Part shown: positions 12,046 to 22,862 of the stretch, one piece after another
Position numbering within the stretch: position 1 is the first letter of the stretch
Layout of the letters: the number at the start of each line of letters is the position of its first letter
NCBI GenBank assembly: GCA_964036195.1
Contig: OZ038459.1
Location: 16,613,206-16,677,205 of the forward strand
From: Sphaerolaimus hirsutus
Taxonomy: Eukaryota > Nematoda > Chromadorea > Monhysterida > Sphaerolaimidae
Direction of reading: 5' to 3'
Length of the DNA: 64,000 nt
Notes under the pieces: generated by a model
What the model saw: the letters and a program-made list of their open reading frames with translations, nothing else
Told to the model about the DNA's origin: nothing
The model's database searches: none
Position numbers and translations under genes: made by a program

Positions 12046-15000
12046 ACATCGCGCACCGGTCAAAAGGCGACCAGTATCCGTTGCCACTAGAAGCCCAGAA
12101 GAAACTCTTACCGATTATATAAATAATTGATAAAAAATTGATGTAAGTAAAAGTTCTGACAGAGAAACCACCCCTTTGAATAATTACTACTTGAGTAACT
12201 TTCAAATAAAAAATATAAACCCTATTACAAGTAATTGGAGGTAAAACGGTAATAATCACAGATTTCAATGTGAAGCCACTCGATCGTGTTGTATAGCCAT
12301 AGTCAATGACTATTTTCTGCATTGGGCCTACACACACTAGTTTACCGCGTGACTTTTGTGGGAAAACTCAATTTAGTTTTCCCATTGTGCAGGCAACAGA
12401 TGCAAGAGGCTGCCATTTGCAATTTTTTATGATGATCCCTTTGTGACACCCATTTGGGAAAACTGTGAAAAAATGGTGAAAGTTTAATGAGTTTTGCACC
12501 ATAAAAAATTGATTTCTGGAACGTTATTTATGTTGCATGTGATACACTATATGAAACTGTATATATATGAACATTCTTGTACTTCCAGTTACTTTTGTTC
12601 TTTTTTAAATAATTTTTGAAAATCATGAATATAATAATTTTTATAAAATCATTGGTTACTTTGTAATACTTGTAAATTTAGAGCCACGTACAGTTTTTCT
12701 CTCTCTTTTATTTGCTACTAATCACACACTGTCATTACCACAGTTTGAAAAATGAATGAATTTAACATGTATGACATTAAAACTGTTCTCACAAATAAAA
12801 AACAGTACTGTCAGGACCAGAAGCCCATAAAATATTAGCTGTCACATATTTATTTATAAGCATGTATCACATTCATATTTACAATGATTCCACGCCGGTG
12901 AGAACTCAATAACCCAGTTGCCTGATTGAATTCACATTGGAAGCGCGATGCAGCGGGGAGACACTTGTGTTCACCGTGTCTCATCCGATAAGAGTTCTTG
13001 TTGTGTTCATTAAGTTCATGGACGGGTAGATTTTTAGCTATCTGTTTCATTTAGGTGCTATTTTTTAAATCTTTTTGGTAGATAAAAATGCATGTACTCG
13101 GCGGACCGCATGCTATGCATTTTTTCTTTTTTTGAAATGGGTTTAATGGTCAGGTTTAAAAAAACGTTTAATATATTTTAAAAAACTTTGTAAAATCCCC
13201 TGACCATCCCTAGTTATGAGACAAATTTTTTTATTTTTTCACAAATTTACTTGGTACATTACATATCATTGACAACTTAGTTGTCACTTTCTTGTTACTT
13301 TGACAATTTGCCTTGTCCGAGGACTTTTTGATGGATACACTTGTAGTGCACTGGTCGTTATAGGTTGCTGTCATAAAATGTAACGCATGCACGGAATGAT
13401 TAGATTATCATCTACTCATTTTATGGTGCATTGAGAAGTGTGTCAATGTAAAAGTGTTTTTATTTACAGAAATTTTTACTTTTTACCTGCTGTTCAGTAC
13501 TTGAACGCTACTGACATGGATGCATTATGGTTCATCAGGTAAGGATGGAGGGCTCTCAGAGCAGATATGCTGGTAAAAATACACTGAACGGACTAAGTGC
13601 TTTGCACAACATGGTGCTGCGCACACTAAGTTGGGAGTTTGCTGCCAGTAAACTAAACATTTGGTTATATCATAAATCAACTGTGAATGACATTTGAGTT
13701 TACAGGATTTAGGTGTTCAGTTGACGGAAGATAAAAATAACATTGCTGTTTTAATACCTTTATCTCCACCTGCTTTCTAAGAAGGCTTTTCATGAAACTC
13801 CTGGCAATTTCCATCCACCCTGCCCAAAAAAATAAATGAATTTCTCAGCTGTCTATACCTCTGAAAGACTCCGTGTGACTCTCAAATTCGTGGGTACCTG
13901 TTTTTGTGCACAGTTCAGCGTTCCAGTCTATGGACTCAATTGTATTGTACTTTCTTTCCACTATCCCGAACCCTGAAGCTATAATAATAGCTAATTATTT
14001 AGGTATGTTCTCAACTATTGAGTTACAATGCCGTTTCACATTCATTTTAATTCGCGCCCAGCGGCAAAAACATATGCTGATTGCTCGCTGCAACTGCAAT
14101 CTGCAAGTGCCGTTATTGGTTGAAGATACCGTAAATCCTCGATTAGCCCCCCTCCCTTGACTAGGGTCCCCGTTGGCTGAGTGATTGAGAAATTATTCGT
14201 AATTATTCGCGATTTGTCGAGACTGAATTTGTCGTTTTACCTTTTATTTGCAGTTTTGCTGTTAATCGACATTTATACGTTTCTAAAATGTACCTACACA
14301 CATATTTACATAAAATACCATTTCTGTTTTGATTGGTAGCAAATTTTTGTCGAATTTTATGTTCATGTAACTTTGTTCAAACAACAACTTGGTAGAAAAT
14401 TGGTTTTAAATTTTTTGATGCATTTGGCACAATTCTAGCAGTTTCCGACCCTTCTATTAGAGACTGCCCTTCTATCTATTTCGTCACCCAAATAAAGTCT
14501 AAAAAGTGGAAATATTACACAAAAAGTGTAAAAAGGAGACGCCCTTTTATTGGAGGCGCCCTTTTATTGGCGACCTGCCATTCTATTTGAAGAAATACGG
14601 TAGCTGATCACACTTAACACATAAACGTTTTATTGTTACAATTGAATTTACCAAAAGAAAAGTAGATTTTTAGTCGAAAATGCTTGGAAACGTAGCCATC
14701 GAGATTTGCCGTGAATTGGTAAATACCGATAGATTTGTTTTCATGTTTTTAAATATTTATCTAGGTATTCTTCCACGAATCGACCGGCAAATATTTTATC
14801 TTTACCAATTCACTCGTTCAACTCCCACACCGCCCAAGCACCTTTACCTAAATATATTCAGTACATTTCCAAACAAATGTTCAATCATCTCTGCTAACAA
14901 AATGAACGCATATATTTAATAAAAAAATGCCCAAATCTTTCTAGTCTGAATCCATTGAAACCATTCTGAACCATGCTTAATTCCATTCCGAGTTTCGTGA

Positions 15001-15051
15001 GAGCCAGCGGTAACTGGTTCTCTAGCCATGGAAAAGCACTCGCAAAATGGA
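12046..15051. other. intergenic DNA without a recognised gene
   Basis: AT-rich; no frame has family resemblance or splice context. It holds an ACTCGGCGGAC end at 13094 and the TACCGTATTT-type element at 14127-14602. Confidence 0.45.
14127..14602. mobile_element. TACCGTATTT-family foldback element, 476 bp
   Basis: Left end TACCGTAAATCCTCGATTAG, right end GAAGAAATACGGTA. Internal short direct repeats like GACTGCCCTTCTATTT. Non-coding. Confidence 0.6.
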
Positions 15052-15059
15052 AATGGCGC

Positions 15060-15577
15060 CAGAGTTGTTAAACGTACCGAACTTTTTCAAAGTATACGTA
15101 AACGTAAAGTATTTATTTTTTACTCACCCCCTGAATACAGAAAACGTAAAGTAAATTTTTTAATACTTTTACTCATGATTAAACATGAGTAAAATACTTT
15201 TACCCCTAGCAAACGTAAAAGTGAGTATTTTTAGGAATTTTGCTCGAATTTTCATTAAAAATCATTAATTTTCGTACCTTCTTGACCAAAATCACCTTCA
15301 AATTCACTAGTTCATGTGTTATTTGCCTATTTAAAGATATTTTTGGAAATTTTTTTTCTATTTATCGCTTTTGTCCTCCTTTTTCCCCATGTATTCCTTG
15401 AAAAAGCCTATAACAAAGCCAATCTAAAATACGTTTTCAGTACCAGAGTATTTTCAAAAAGTATACGTAAAAGCGAGTACATACAGGTACGTTTCTCAAA
15501 GTAAACGTAAACATATTTACTCAGTACTCAAGTATACGTACTTTTTGAGTAAACATAAATACGTTTTAACAACTATG
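15060..15577. mobile_element. hAT-like element, AAACGTAAACGT family
   Basis: 518 bp with ends CAGAGTTGTT / AACAACTATG, flanked by the perfect 8-bp repeat AATGGCGC (15052-15059 and 15578-15585). Inside both ends are repeated GTAAACGTAAA / TACGTAAACGT motifs. No transposase. Confidence 0.85.
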
Positions 15578-15625
15578 AATGGCGCCCACGAAAATGGTAC
15601 CCAGCGTGATAATGATGATGCACAC

Positions 15626-15961
15626 TGTTGCTCCCCAGTTTCTCGGCGGGCACGCTGAGGAAATTGTGGAGGAGGTGCGAGTGTGCCGACTGGACGAAAG
15701 TGCGTTTATGTCGATCGATACTCGAGACCGCTCCCCAAACTCAACTCAAATTCATGTGTGTAAATCGAAACAGCGCATGAAAGACAACCGAAAATCTGTA
15801 AGACCTGAGAATGACTCCAAAAAGTGAAGTGAGTGAACCCGTACTACGCGTGCATTTAAATACCCATCTGACTGGCTGGGCTGCAGTGCTGAGACGCACT
15901 GCACCCAGAAATAAATCAATAAAATCGAAAATCCGCCCTATTTGGCATCACACACCCAACA
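15626..15961 (-). repeat. 3' LTR
   Basis: 336 bp, TGTTG...CAACA. It matches 21612-21947 except for about four substitutions, seen near 15631, 15637, 15702 and 15723. Next to it at 15962-15967 is the polypurine tract. Confidence 0.92.
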
Positions 15962-15970
15962 CCCCCCATG
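15962..15970 (-). other. polypurine tract of LTR retrotransposon
   Basis: Read on the minus strand, CATGGGGGG directly precedes the 3' LTR, where plus-strand priming is expected. It is short for a polypurine tract. Confidence 0.6.
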
Positions 15971-16158
15971 GCAACTGAGGGGGTGCCATAAGTAAGAAAA
16001 AAACGAACTCATCCCATCACCATCGAAAAATGCAAGTACCCGTGTCAGTGTCGCTAGTAGAACCAACGTCCTAGCTGAGTGAAAAAGAAAATATTATTTT
16101 ACGTGAAATTGCCAAATATAAAATTTGCGATAAAACGAAAAATAAAAATCAAAAATTT

Positions 16159-17856
16159 CTATTTGCGGCTGCGCGGGCGCTTGCGGCTGCGGCCGCCGTC
16201 GCGCAGGCGTTCGCGCTTGCTCCGCTCCACCGGCCAGTCACACGCCGCCGCTAAAAATCTCGGCGGCTTCCTAAGTGGGGATAGCATCCGCGGTACGCGC
16301 GTGAACAGGAAAAACGTGTAGCGCTGCGGCCCCCCCACGACGACGGTCACGTCCGCGCGCGTGCTATCGGCCGCCTCGATGGCGATTTGCAGCCGATCCC
16401 ACTCCACTACATCTTTCTCGAGCTGCGTGAGAAGTGCCGCGGCGCAGTCGGCCTCGTCGAGCTGCTTGACATGCCCGAGCGGCGCGATGCTGCCAGCCAT
16501 CGCTTCCGGCCGCGGCCGGTCCAAACCGTAGAGCATGTCGAGCGAGCTATCTGCGTCGACAAAATGCTGCGCGGCGACGCGGGCGCGCAAGCTTGGCGGC
16601 AGCGTGCGTTCCGTCGGCGGCGGCGTGCCTGCTAGCTGCGCGATGCGGCGTTGCTGCCGCACCCAGTCCACCACCAACCCATCGGCAATATTTTTCACGT
16701 CAGTAAATTGATCAGCTATCACTTGGCGCGCTTCCTCTGCCGCGGTTGTGCGCAAGTTCAGCTTTTCAATCTGCTGGCGATCTAAATTGCGCTCGATCTC
16801 CAGCCTGCGTACCTTGCACTGCGTGTCTGTCTGCTGCACCTTGAGCTGCGCGGCCAGGCGGTCCCTGTCGGCGGCGGACTGCATTTCGGCCTTCCAAGAG
16901 TAGCGCAGCATCGCCATCGCTTCGTGCGGCGCTGCGCGCAACTGCACCATCGCCGCCGAAAGTCGCTGGTTGCGCAGCCGCAGCGCGACGTTTTGCTGTC
17001 TGACTGTGACAAGATGGCGGTTTTGGCGGTCCGCCAGCGCAATGTAGCTGGCCAAACGTTCCCCATTGCGCCTAGAAGCTAACACACTCAATGCCAGTGG
17101 GTCGAAAGTCTGGTTGAAAAGGCGTTGACACTCGACGTTGCGGGTAGGCGTCGATGGCGTTGTGATCGCCAAAAAAATCGTGCCTGAAATTGTGTTTTGA
17201 CCCTGCTGTGTGTGTGTGGTGTGGGCGAGGAAAGTGCGCTGGGCCGTACCGCACTCACTTGCTAGCGGACCCGTCGTCGCGGCCGCAGCCCTGCGGTCGG
17301 CTTCCGCGGCGTCAGCCGCCTCGCTCGCGGCCACTGCCGGCTCGGTATCGACCTGCGGCTCGGCGCCGGGCTGTGCTGTGACCGGTCCGCCCCAACGTGT
17401 GTGTCGAGGTGCGCGCCACCCTTGCTTGTTTGCCGCACCTGCCGTGGCACCTGCGGCGAGCGGCGGCGCCGTCACCGAGTCTGCGTGTGACCCCTGAATA
17501 TCTACCGTGCCGCCGGGCTTGTTACCGGGCTGCGCAAAAAAACGTTGCTCACTGTTTTGCGATGCCTGGATCTTTGCCTGTTGTTGCTGCAAGCACGTGA
17601 ATCTGTCCTCTGCACTGTCGTCGGCGAAACCGTGCTGCTCGCCGCTGCGCACCGCGTCGATTTGGCTCTGCATGGCTGAAATCACCGCGCGCTTCTGCTG
17701 CGCCGGCGTGCTAGAGGCCGCCGTTGTGCTGTGTCGACCTAGTGCGACAGCAAGATGAGCGACGTCCGGCGCGTTCGTCGGCGTGGCGCGTCGCACTCGC
17801 CGCCTGTATCCCTGCGTATCCAAAAATATCATCACTATGGGTGTGTTTGGGTCCAT
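16159..17856 (-). CDS. 565-aa coiled-coil ORF in the retrotransposon, unknown function
   Basis: I do not recognise this protein. It occupies the place of RNase H and integrase, downstream of a truncated RT, and is intact. The N-terminal half is Ala-, Gln- and Thr-rich and low in structure. Residues about 265-400 are rich in Leu, Arg, Glu and Gln with heptad-like spacing, suggesting a coiled coil. The C-terminus is basic (RSRKRPRSRK) and could be a nuclear localisation or nucleic-acid-binding tail. No HHCC, DDE, RNase H or membrane segment is visible. It starts with ATG at 17856, about 70 bases past the last RT-like codon and just after a run of A. It may be a captured host sequence or an extra element-encoded protein. 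Confidence 0.6.
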   Translation of the reverse strand: MDPNTPIVMIFLDTQGYRRRVRRATPTNAPDVAHLAVALGRHSTTAASSTPAQQKRAVISAMQSQIDAVRSGEQHGFADDSAEDRFTCLQQQQAKIQASQNSEQRFFAQPGNKPGGTVDIQGSHADSVTAPPLAAGATAGAANKQGWRAPRHTRWGGPVTAQPGAEPQVDTEPAVAASEAADAAEADRRAAAATTGPLASECGTAQRTFLAHTTHTQQGQNTISGTIFLAITTPSTPTRNVECQRLFNQTFDPLALSVLASRRNGERLASYIALADRQNRHLVTVRQQNVALRLRNQRLSAAMVQLRAAPHEAMAMLRYSWKAEMQSAADRDRLAAQLKVQQTDTQCKVRRLEIERNLDRQQIEKLNLRTTAAEEARQVIADQFTDVKNIADGLVVDWVRQQRRIAQLAGTPPPTERTLPPSLRARVAAQHFVDADSSLDMLYGLDRPRPEAMAGSIAPLGHVKQLDEADCAAALLTQLEKDVVEWDRLQIAIEAADSTRADVTVVVGGPQRYTFFLFTRVPRMLSPLRKPPRFLAAACDWPVERSKRERLRDGGRSRKRPRSRK

Positions 17857-17925
17857 ATTGGTTATGGCCCCATTCGTAATTCTTTTTTTTTAAATGTTCG
17901 CTGGTACGAGTGAGTGCGGCCACTT

Positions 17926-18676
17926 TCAAAAGTTGTGCTAAGTGGAGCATGTGCTCCTCGACCTGGTTGCTTGCTACTAGGCAATCGTCAATGTAGGGAA
18001 AAAATGACGGCCTGGCGGGTTCCTGGTTTAGTCCTGTCAGTATGTAATCCATGAGTCTTTGGAAACTCGCCCCTGCATTTTTTAATCCCAGCGGCATTCG
18101 CGTGTATGAGTACTGGCCCCTACTGCACACGAATGTGACCATGTCCCTCGTGTCTTTGTCCGATATTGTGACGTTGTAGTAGCCAAAGCTTGCGTCCATT
18201 GTTGAAAAGTACTGGCGGCCACTCATCTGCTGGAACATGTCAGCGATGCGTGGTAGGGGGTACGCGTCTCGGACCGTCAGCTCGTTCAATTTCCGAAAAT
18301 CAAGGCATAATCTGTAATTATCTTTTCCTTTTGGCACTATTACTAGTGGAAATGCCCATGGGGATGCTGACGGCGTGATCAGGCCCTTTTTCATCATTTC
18401 GTCGATGGTGCGCCATACGAACGCCTGCTTGGGTGGTGTCTTGATCCTTGCCGCGCATTTGACTGGTTTCGCGCCCTCTACCAACGTGATGACGTGGTCC
18501 AGTACGTGTGTCTCCCCAATGTCGTATTCTGAAAGACTGAACAGGTGTTCTTGTCTGGCTAATAGTCGACGAAACGGTTCTTTCATTTCCTCCGGTAACG
18601 CATCTTGGCTTTCTTTTGGTAATTTTTCCCAGATTTGGTTGATGCATTCCTGCTCTTCTGTTGTCAGCGGGGGTTA
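17926..18676 (-). pseudogene. truncated Ty3/gypsy reverse transcriptase
   Basis: The frame shows RT blocks in order: an FPLVIVPK-like fingers motif, RLCLDFRKLN, YPLPR, STMDASFGYYN, the MPLGLKNA motif and the catalytic YIDD. Similarity ends at about 17926, some ten residues after the palm motif, where family members continue into the thumb and RNase H. The sequence then runs into a stretch of A and the unrelated 565-codon ORF. The frame is one base off the protease frame; the change must fall in or near the C run at about 18672-18676. It is unlikely to be active alone. Confidence 0.85.
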
Positions 18677-20441
18677 CTGTTTCTGAACCCTGCATAATCG
18701 GTGGCGGCGGCTCCGGCGTGTTTGTGCAGCTGTTCGCCTTTCTTTCTTCTTCCGGGAACAGTGCTTTGTCTGTCGTGAAGACTTCTGCTACTTTTGTCCC
18801 TGCGGGCAGATGTTGTTCACGCCCTGTTGTGTTTGACACGCACAGCGGAAATTGAGCTTGGCGGATCCATGTTTGCCCTGGGTACAGCACAGTGTTGCAT
18901 ACGATGCCTGGTGCAAATGTAGACGCTTTAGATTCGTCGCTGTACGGGTCAAGAGCTAACGCGAGTCTTTCGCCTTTTTTGTTGTGAGTTGGCCAATTTT
19001 CCTGTTTGTCTGCCCCTACCGTGATCTGCGCGTGCCCCCCTGCTGGGATAAATTCGGATGAAACTGTGCGCACATCGGTTGTTCTGAAACAACTCTCACT
19101 ATCGACCTGTTCTACCCCCGTTGTGCTGTAGCTGTGTTCTGTGTCTCCGTATAACTTCTCGAGCCTGTCCAGTTCCTTGTGGGCATCCTGGATTATTTTT
19201 AGGGGTCCCCAAATGGCGGCCCGCCCTAACAAGAGTGGGTCGGCCGGTGGTAGGAACTGTCGGAGTTTCACGACGGCAGGCAACGTGTCTCTTCTGAGAA
19301 TGCCGTCCGGTGTGGTGTGACTGATGGGCATGTACATGCGCAGGTGCTCTCCTTTGCTGACCTCTCCCGAGGTTCGTACATGTGCATGTGCGTACGGCCG
19401 GAATTTTCTTCTTTCTGTGGCCGCATCTGCCCCCGCGGCTGCCCATGCTTTTTCCAAAGTCGTGTCTTCAATAAAAATGCCGATGTTGCATCCTGTGTCT
19501 ATGTGCCCTTCTAAATCGATGCCCATGAACTGTATCGTGGCTGTCGGTTCTGTGCGACCTATTTGCAGGCATTTGTCAGTGTCCGTGTCCGTTGTGTCGT
19601 TGGCCATAAGGCACCAATCATCTAGTTCAGTCTCGTCGTCTGACATGCCTGACCCGTCCGCGTCATTCTCATCTAGTCCCCCTTGCTCGGTTTCACCCGT
19701 TGTGAACCGGGCCGCTGGCGTCATTGTTATTCCCATCTCTTGGCATTTTTTCTCCATTGCTTTCTTTGCATCTTCTTCTGTTTTTCCCCGTCTGGCCAGT
19801 GCTTGTCGGATTCTCTCAACTCTGTCTGGTTGGAAATTCGGGGACTGCGGGTTGATGTAGCAGTCCGCTGGGTCATGGTCTAGGGGGATCTTATGCAGGT
19901 GGTGAGTGCATGTGGGGCCGCCGGGCTTTGCGAGTGCTGATGTGGCATTTATGCTGATTTCGCCCGGTGTTTGTGCTGAACTCATGCGGTTTGTGGCTGG
20001 TTCATATCGCCATGGCATCCCGTTGTCACGCCTGTATTGCCTGCGGCGCAGGGTTGCGTCGTCTTTTCGTGTCTCGTGAAAATGCAGAATTTCCAATCGA
20101 GCTGCCTCCATTTTTGAGACCGCCATGTCCAGTGTGCATTTGTCGTGTTGCCAGTGTTCGCGCCACATGTACCAGCATGCTCGGGGGACTAATTTCAGCG
20201 CTTCTATAAATAATTTGTCGCCTATCATCTTCTTGCGTTCTTTGTCCGACATGCTTGTGCTCACGTGATGGAAATTTGCACATAATTTCGTGTGGAGTTC
20301 GACCACTGAGTCGCCTGGTTTTGCGCGCACATTGTACCAGTCTGCCACTGAGTACAGCCGGTGGTCAACCCTATAAATCTGTGTGAGATTGTCGATGACG
20401 TACAGCACGTTGTAGCGTCTGTCGGCCCGAATCGCCTGGTA
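18670..20441 (-). CDS. gag C-terminal part and aspartic protease
   Basis: This continues gag in the same frame after a TGA at 20442-20444; the first ATG is 20408. An early part looks like a capsid C-terminal domain. It is followed by a Cys/His cluster (CTHHLHKIPLDHDPADC) that may replace the usual CCHC knuckle, an acidic linker, and a retropepsin-like protease with the catalytic DTG in GHIDTGCNIGIF. After about 18670 the frame overlaps RT in another phase and is no longer meaningful, though it stays open to 18318. It lies between gag and RT as in Ty3/gypsy elements. Confidence 0.75.
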
Positions 20442-21296
20442 TCACTTTTGTGCTTCTCCTTCCAGGCTCTGTATGAACACGCCATTCCAAAACATCTGTT
20501 GGTGCGGATCCGGTACAGCCAGCGCGTTTTGTGCGACGATGTGCAACCAGCACTTAAATGGCCCTGTGGAGGTTGTGTTCTCGCCATCGAATTTGATCTG
20601 TTTGTTTGCCGCTGCTGCCACGTGCCCCGCGCCCATTCTATCCTTCGCTTGTATCGCTGACGCCATGGCTGCGAGGTCCTGTAACCCGTCTTCTGGGGCT
20701 GTGGCAAATTTCCCAATATAGTCCACGATTTGTTGCAGTAGCGATCCGCGTCTAAGTGTGGCGAGTCGCTCTTCTGTCGTTTGTGCCCATGGGCTCGTGC
20801 CTGAATCAAAGATTGGCTGCGTCATCTGATCTGGTTGCACGTGCATGCGCTGGATTTCGGCTTGCTGTAGCTGCATTGTTCGTTGTATGCCTTGCAATGT
20901 GCCTGCGAGTACACTCATTTGCTGTGTGAGGAATGTGACACCTGTCGGCCGTTGGCTGGCGCCAGCGCCTGAACTGCTGGGTGCGAGCGCCCCGCTTTCG
21001 TCGTCTGTGTCTACTCTTTCTGGGTTGAGTAGGTCGATCGGCGCACCTACTGATGACACGAAGTAGGCTTCTGCTAGCTGCATTACTTTGCTCGCCAAAT
21101 ATGGCGTGTTGAAACTGGCCGGATTGTTGCATGTTGGCCAGCCATCTTGTCGGTGGCGCTCGAGCTGATTGATCACATTTAACAGTGCTACCCTATTGTC
21201 GTCTGCGGCCCATTGTGACACTTGAGTGTTGAGCTGTGCCTCGGCCCAAGTTGTTTTCCGTTTCGCTCCCGCTTGCGTTTTCTGGGTTTTGCTCAT
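20442..21296 (-). pseudogene. gag N-terminal part, ended by in-frame TGA
   Basis: 284 codons from ATG at 21296 to TGA. The N-terminus is basic, followed by a Gln-rich central part and a capsid-like segment near the end. The TGA falls where gag proteins of this type usually have Trp, and the same frame continues for hundreds of codons beyond it. One nonsense change or stop readthrough would explain this. No zinc knuckle occurs before the stop. Confidence 0.75.
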
Positions 21297-21314
21297 TCTG
21301 GCGATGTTCTGCGA

Positions 21315-21570
21315 GTCTGTGGCCAGTCACACCAGCCGATATTGGGTGCCGACGCTCGGCTTGCCCTGAAAAATCTGTGGCCGGTCGTACCAGCCGATCA
21401 GGTGCCGACGCTCGGCTTGCCCTGAAAATCTGCGGCCAGTCGCACCAGCCGATCGGGTGCTGACGCTCGGCTTGCCCTGAAAATCTGCGGCCGGTCGCAC
21501 CAGCCGATCGGGTGCCGACGCTCGGCTTGCCCTGAAAATCTTTGGCCGGTCGCACCAGCCGCTCGTCGAT
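21315..21570 (-). repeat. 55-bp tandem repeats in retrotransposon leader
   Basis: Five units, marked by ACCAGCCG at 21331, 21389, 21444, 21499 and 21554 (spacing 58, then 55). They lie between the primer-binding site and the gag start, where packaging or translation signals are expected. Units are GC-rich and differ by a few bases. Confidence 0.85.
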
Positions 21571-21594
21571 GCTCGGACGATTCAGGGAGTTCTA

Positions 21595-21611
21595 GATCTG
21601 TGTGGTCACCA
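21595..21611 (-). other. primer-binding site
   Basis: Read on the minus strand, TGGTGACCACACAGATC starts directly after the 5' LTR. The TGG matches the CCA 3' end of a tRNA. The tRNA species was not identified. Confidence 0.75.
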
Positions 21612-21947
21612 TGTTGCGCCCCGGTTTCTCGGCGGGCACGCTGAGGAAATTGTGGAGGAGGTGCGAGTGTGCCGACTGGACGAAAGTGCATTTATGTCGA
21701 TCGATACTCAAGACCGCTCCCCAAACTCAACTCAAATTCATGTGTGTAAATCGAAACAGCGCATGAAAGACAACCGAAAATCTGTAAGACCTGAGAATGA
21801 CTCCAAAAAGTGAAGTGAGTGAACCCGTACTACGCGTGCATTTAAATACCCATCTGACTGGCTGGGCTGCAGTGCTGAGACGCACTGCACCCAGAAATAA
21901 ATCAATAAAATCGAAAATCCGCCCTATTTGGCATCACACACCCAACA
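21612..21947 (-). repeat. 5' LTR
   Basis: 336 bp, the partner of 15626-15961. For the minus-strand element this is the upstream LTR and would hold the promoter. No convincing TATA box was seen. Confidence 0.92.
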
Positions 21948-22152
21948 ACACACTAGTTTTCTGGCAGAAAACTAAGGATATAGGAAACTCATTTATAAGT
22001 TTTAAACGACACTTGACTATCGGAATGAGCTGTTCGTCAACTACAGTTGACGGAGGTTCAAAATAACACATTCCGGTAAACTCAAATGCGCCCAGAAGCT
22101 GATATATGAGTTTACTATATTGTAAATTGACCAGTAGTGTACTAGTGTGTGC
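21948..22152. mobile_element. foldback element, GCACACTAGTTTTC family, split by the LTR insertion
   Basis: Begins ACACACTAGTTTTCTGG at the LTR border and ends TACTAGTGTGTGC. The mirrored inner arms AAACTCA...TGAGTTT and the central CAACTACAGTTG match copies at 30803 and 38391. The last bases of its left end lie on the far side of the retrotransposon (GCACAC at 15620-15625). Confidence 0.7.
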
Positions 22153-22477
22153 CGTCCCAAGGTCGTCTGGTGCTAAGCTTCCGCATGACACAACTCAGTG
22201 CACTACATAATTATAAGCTTTGTCTGTTCAATATCTAATCGTTTTCAAACATTTGAATCAATTTCACAGCGTCAGACAAAAGTTAAGGCGGTAAAATATC
22301 AGTCCACCACTAGTAAACTACACGAACACGGCACTGCATGTTTGCGTATTTACACTGAACTGACCCCAAGCTTGCGTCTTTTCTAATCTTACCTATTGCA
22401 ATCCCGCAGGAATTGTGTCACAGAAGGAGACCGATAGATGTGTATTTATGTACCTACATAAATATTGCCTATATATA

Positions 22478-22862
22478 TACCGTATTTCTTCTGATAGAAC
22501 GGCGTACCTCCAATATAACGGCACCTGCAAATTCCAATAGAACGGCCTGTTTTGCGCTCACGGAAACAATAGAACGGCAGCCTCCATTTGAACGACACCT
22601 CCAATAGAGCGGCAGGTTGAAATTATATTGCGAGTGTGCCAAAACACAAAAAATGGATGGCGGGAACGATCAAAGCATTCATATAGATAAACATTTCAAA
22701 TTGATGTTCTGATATCAAAATATTGCTCAAGCTTCATTAAAGATAAATTAAGGCTATGTTCAAACGAGAAATGTGTGAAAAAAATTGGCGAAAAAATAGA
22801 ACGGCAGGCAAAAAGTCGACGAAAAAATAAAACGGCGCTCTTCTATCAGAAGAAATACGGTA
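22478..22862. mobile_element. TACCGTATTT foldback element, TTCT subfamily, 385 bp
   Basis: Ends TACCGTATTTCTTCTGATAG and its complement. The inside has repeated CCAATAGAACGGCA-like units near the left and AAAACGGC near the right. It has exactly the same length as the copy at 28615-28999. Non-coding. Confidence 0.8.

Larger units (their letters stand above)
15626..21947 (-). mobile_element. Ty3/gypsy-type LTR retrotransposon, rearranged
   Basis: A 6.3-kb insertion bounded by two 336-bp LTRs that begin TGTTG and end CAACA, with a 4-bp ACAC repeat on both sides (15622-15625, 21948-21951). On the minus strand the order is LTR, TGG primer-binding site, 55-bp repeats, gag, aspartic protease (DTG), partial reverse transcriptase (YIDD), then a 565-codon ORF unlike pol, then LTR. 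No RNase H or integrase is visible. An in-frame TGA interrupts gag and a one-base frame change separates protease from RT. The LTRs differ at about four positions, so the insertion is young. It likely needs enzymes from an intact relative. Confidence 0.9.

Noticed and set aside
11796..12090. Open frames with [12 protein letters not shown] repeats at 10417-10866, 11695-12090, 27031-27342, 53644-54027 and 55003-55375
   Set aside because: They are translations of GGCGCC arrays in hAT-like elements, open on both strands at once; composition artefacts.
16387..17758. Plus-strand frames inside the 565-codon ORF
   Set aside because: GC-rich shadows of the minus-strand ORF; no motif or start context.
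21193..21691. Minus-strand frames over the retrotransposon leader
   Set aside because: Created by the 55-bp repeats, a mix of periods and GC-rich sequence; no start context or similarity, and gag starts inside them in another frame.
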